Assembly: GCA_003164275.1 (NCBI GenBank)
Contig: PLSY01000384.1
Location: forward strand, 246 to 5,953
Length of the DNA stretch: 5,708 nt
From: Acidimicrobiaceae bacterium
GTDB lineage: Bacteria; Actinomycetota; Acidimicrobiia; Acidimicrobiales; RAAP-2
Direction of reading: 5' to 3'
Below are positions 5,365-5,708 of this stretch, piece by piece (position 1 is the first letter of the stretch; each line of letters starts with the position of its first letter). Position numbers and translations under genes: made by a program. The notes below the pieces were generated by a model. That model ran no database searches. It was not told the origin of the DNA and was given only the letters and a program-made list of their open reading frames with translations.

Positions 5365-5708
5365 CTACTGCAAGCGGGTCAGCGCCTTTTTCAGGCTACG
5401 CACCCCTTGTCCGATCCTCTGTTCGTTCTCGATCAGGGCGAACCGCACGTGCTCGTCGCCGCCGGGTCCGAAGCCGACACCGGGCGACGTGGCGACGTCG
5501 GCCTCTTTCACCAGGAACTTGGAGAACTCGAGTGACCCCATCTCCTTGTAGGGCTCGGGAATCGGAGCCCACACGAACATGGTGCCGCGCGGCGGGGTGA
5601 TCTCCCAGCCGATGCGGTTCAGGCCGTCACACAGGGCATCTCGCCGTCCCTGGTAGGTCTCGTTGATGACCTTCGGAAAGTCGGGGGCCTCGTTCATGGC
5701 CACGATGG
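5365..5708 (-). CDS. Class I/II aminotransferase, AlaC-like, C-terminal end (5' end outside window)
   Basis: A PLP-dependent transaminase, fold type I. The minus-strand frame is open from the right edge and ends at TAG (5367-5365), giving about 113 residues of a protein normally near 400. Segments closely match E. coli AlaC (glutamate-pyruvate aminotransferase) and related LL-diaminopimelate aminotransferase-like proteins: [55 protein letters not shown], and [14 protein letters not shown]. The Arg in HVRFALIEN (codon 5445-5443) is the conserved residue that binds the substrate carboxylate. The PLP lysine and the substrate-selecting N-terminal part lie outside the window, so the exact amino acid cannot be fixed; alanine synthesis is the best guess from the match. 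The apparent GTG start at 5703 is internal. Convergent with the SMP-30 gene. Confidence 0.9.
   Translation of the reverse strand, partial: IVAMNEAPDFPKVINETYQGRRDALCDGLNRIGWEITPPRGTMFVWAPIPEPYKEMGSLEFSKFLVKEADVATSPGVGFGPGGDEHVRFALIENEQRIGQGVRSLKKALTRLQ

Noticed and set aside
5318..5551. A plus-strand frame starting at GTG 5318 with a GTGA overlap to the SMP-30 stop, looking like a third operon gene
   Set aside because: It runs antisense through the conserved C-terminus of the aminotransferase, and its peptide shows no family features. The overlap is coincidental.

Overview
The window is high-GC DNA with tightly packed genes, several GTG starts, weak or absent Shine-Dalgarno sequences and promoter-like TAnnnT boxes set directly against start codons. 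This fits a high-GC Actinomycetota genome that uses leaderless transcripts. The protein sequences are consistent with the deep-branching class Acidimicrobiia, but that placement is an impression from composition and protein style, not a computed assignment. No rRNA, tRNA, CRISPR array, insertion sequence or phage gene was seen.

Layout: (1) 1-807, plus strand: the C-terminal half of glycerol kinase, cut by the left edge. (2) 814-1476, minus: a small protein with an N-terminal ACT domain and a probable GAF-like C-terminal half, convergent with glycerol kinase. Only 6 bases separate the two genes, and one perfect hairpin holds both stop codons. (3) 1653-2381, minus: a PlsC-family acyltransferase reading in the same direction as the ACT gene, 176 bases upstream of it. 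(4) 2382-2602: a divergent, apparently non-coding promoter region. (5) 2603-3718, plus: a GT-B fold (GT4-like) glycosyltransferase. (6) 3814-4428, plus: a TetR-family repressor behind a good promoter with almost no 5' leader. (7) 4425-5321, plus: an SMP-30/gluconolactonase-family hydrolase overlapping the repressor by four bases (GTGA). (8) 5365-5708, minus: the C-terminal end of an AlaC-like class I aminotransferase, cut by the right edge.

Functionally, glycerol kinase makes glycerol-3-phosphate and the acyltransferase family acylates lysophosphatidate-type acceptors, so the left half leans towards glycerolipid metabolism, although the two genes are not in one operon. The TetR/SMP-30 pair is the clearest functional unit: a repressor and a metal-dependent lactonase-type enzyme that are probably co-transcribed and translationally coupled. 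The glycosyltransferase stands alone without other glycan genes.

I see mostly ordinary chromosomal genes and no convincing new multi-gene system. The points most worth a second look are the stop-codon-sharing hairpin at 801-820, the near-leaderless TetR promoter with nearby palindromes, the non-catalytic ACT plus GAF-like protein, and non-canonical residues at the nucleotide-binding loop of the glycerol kinase.
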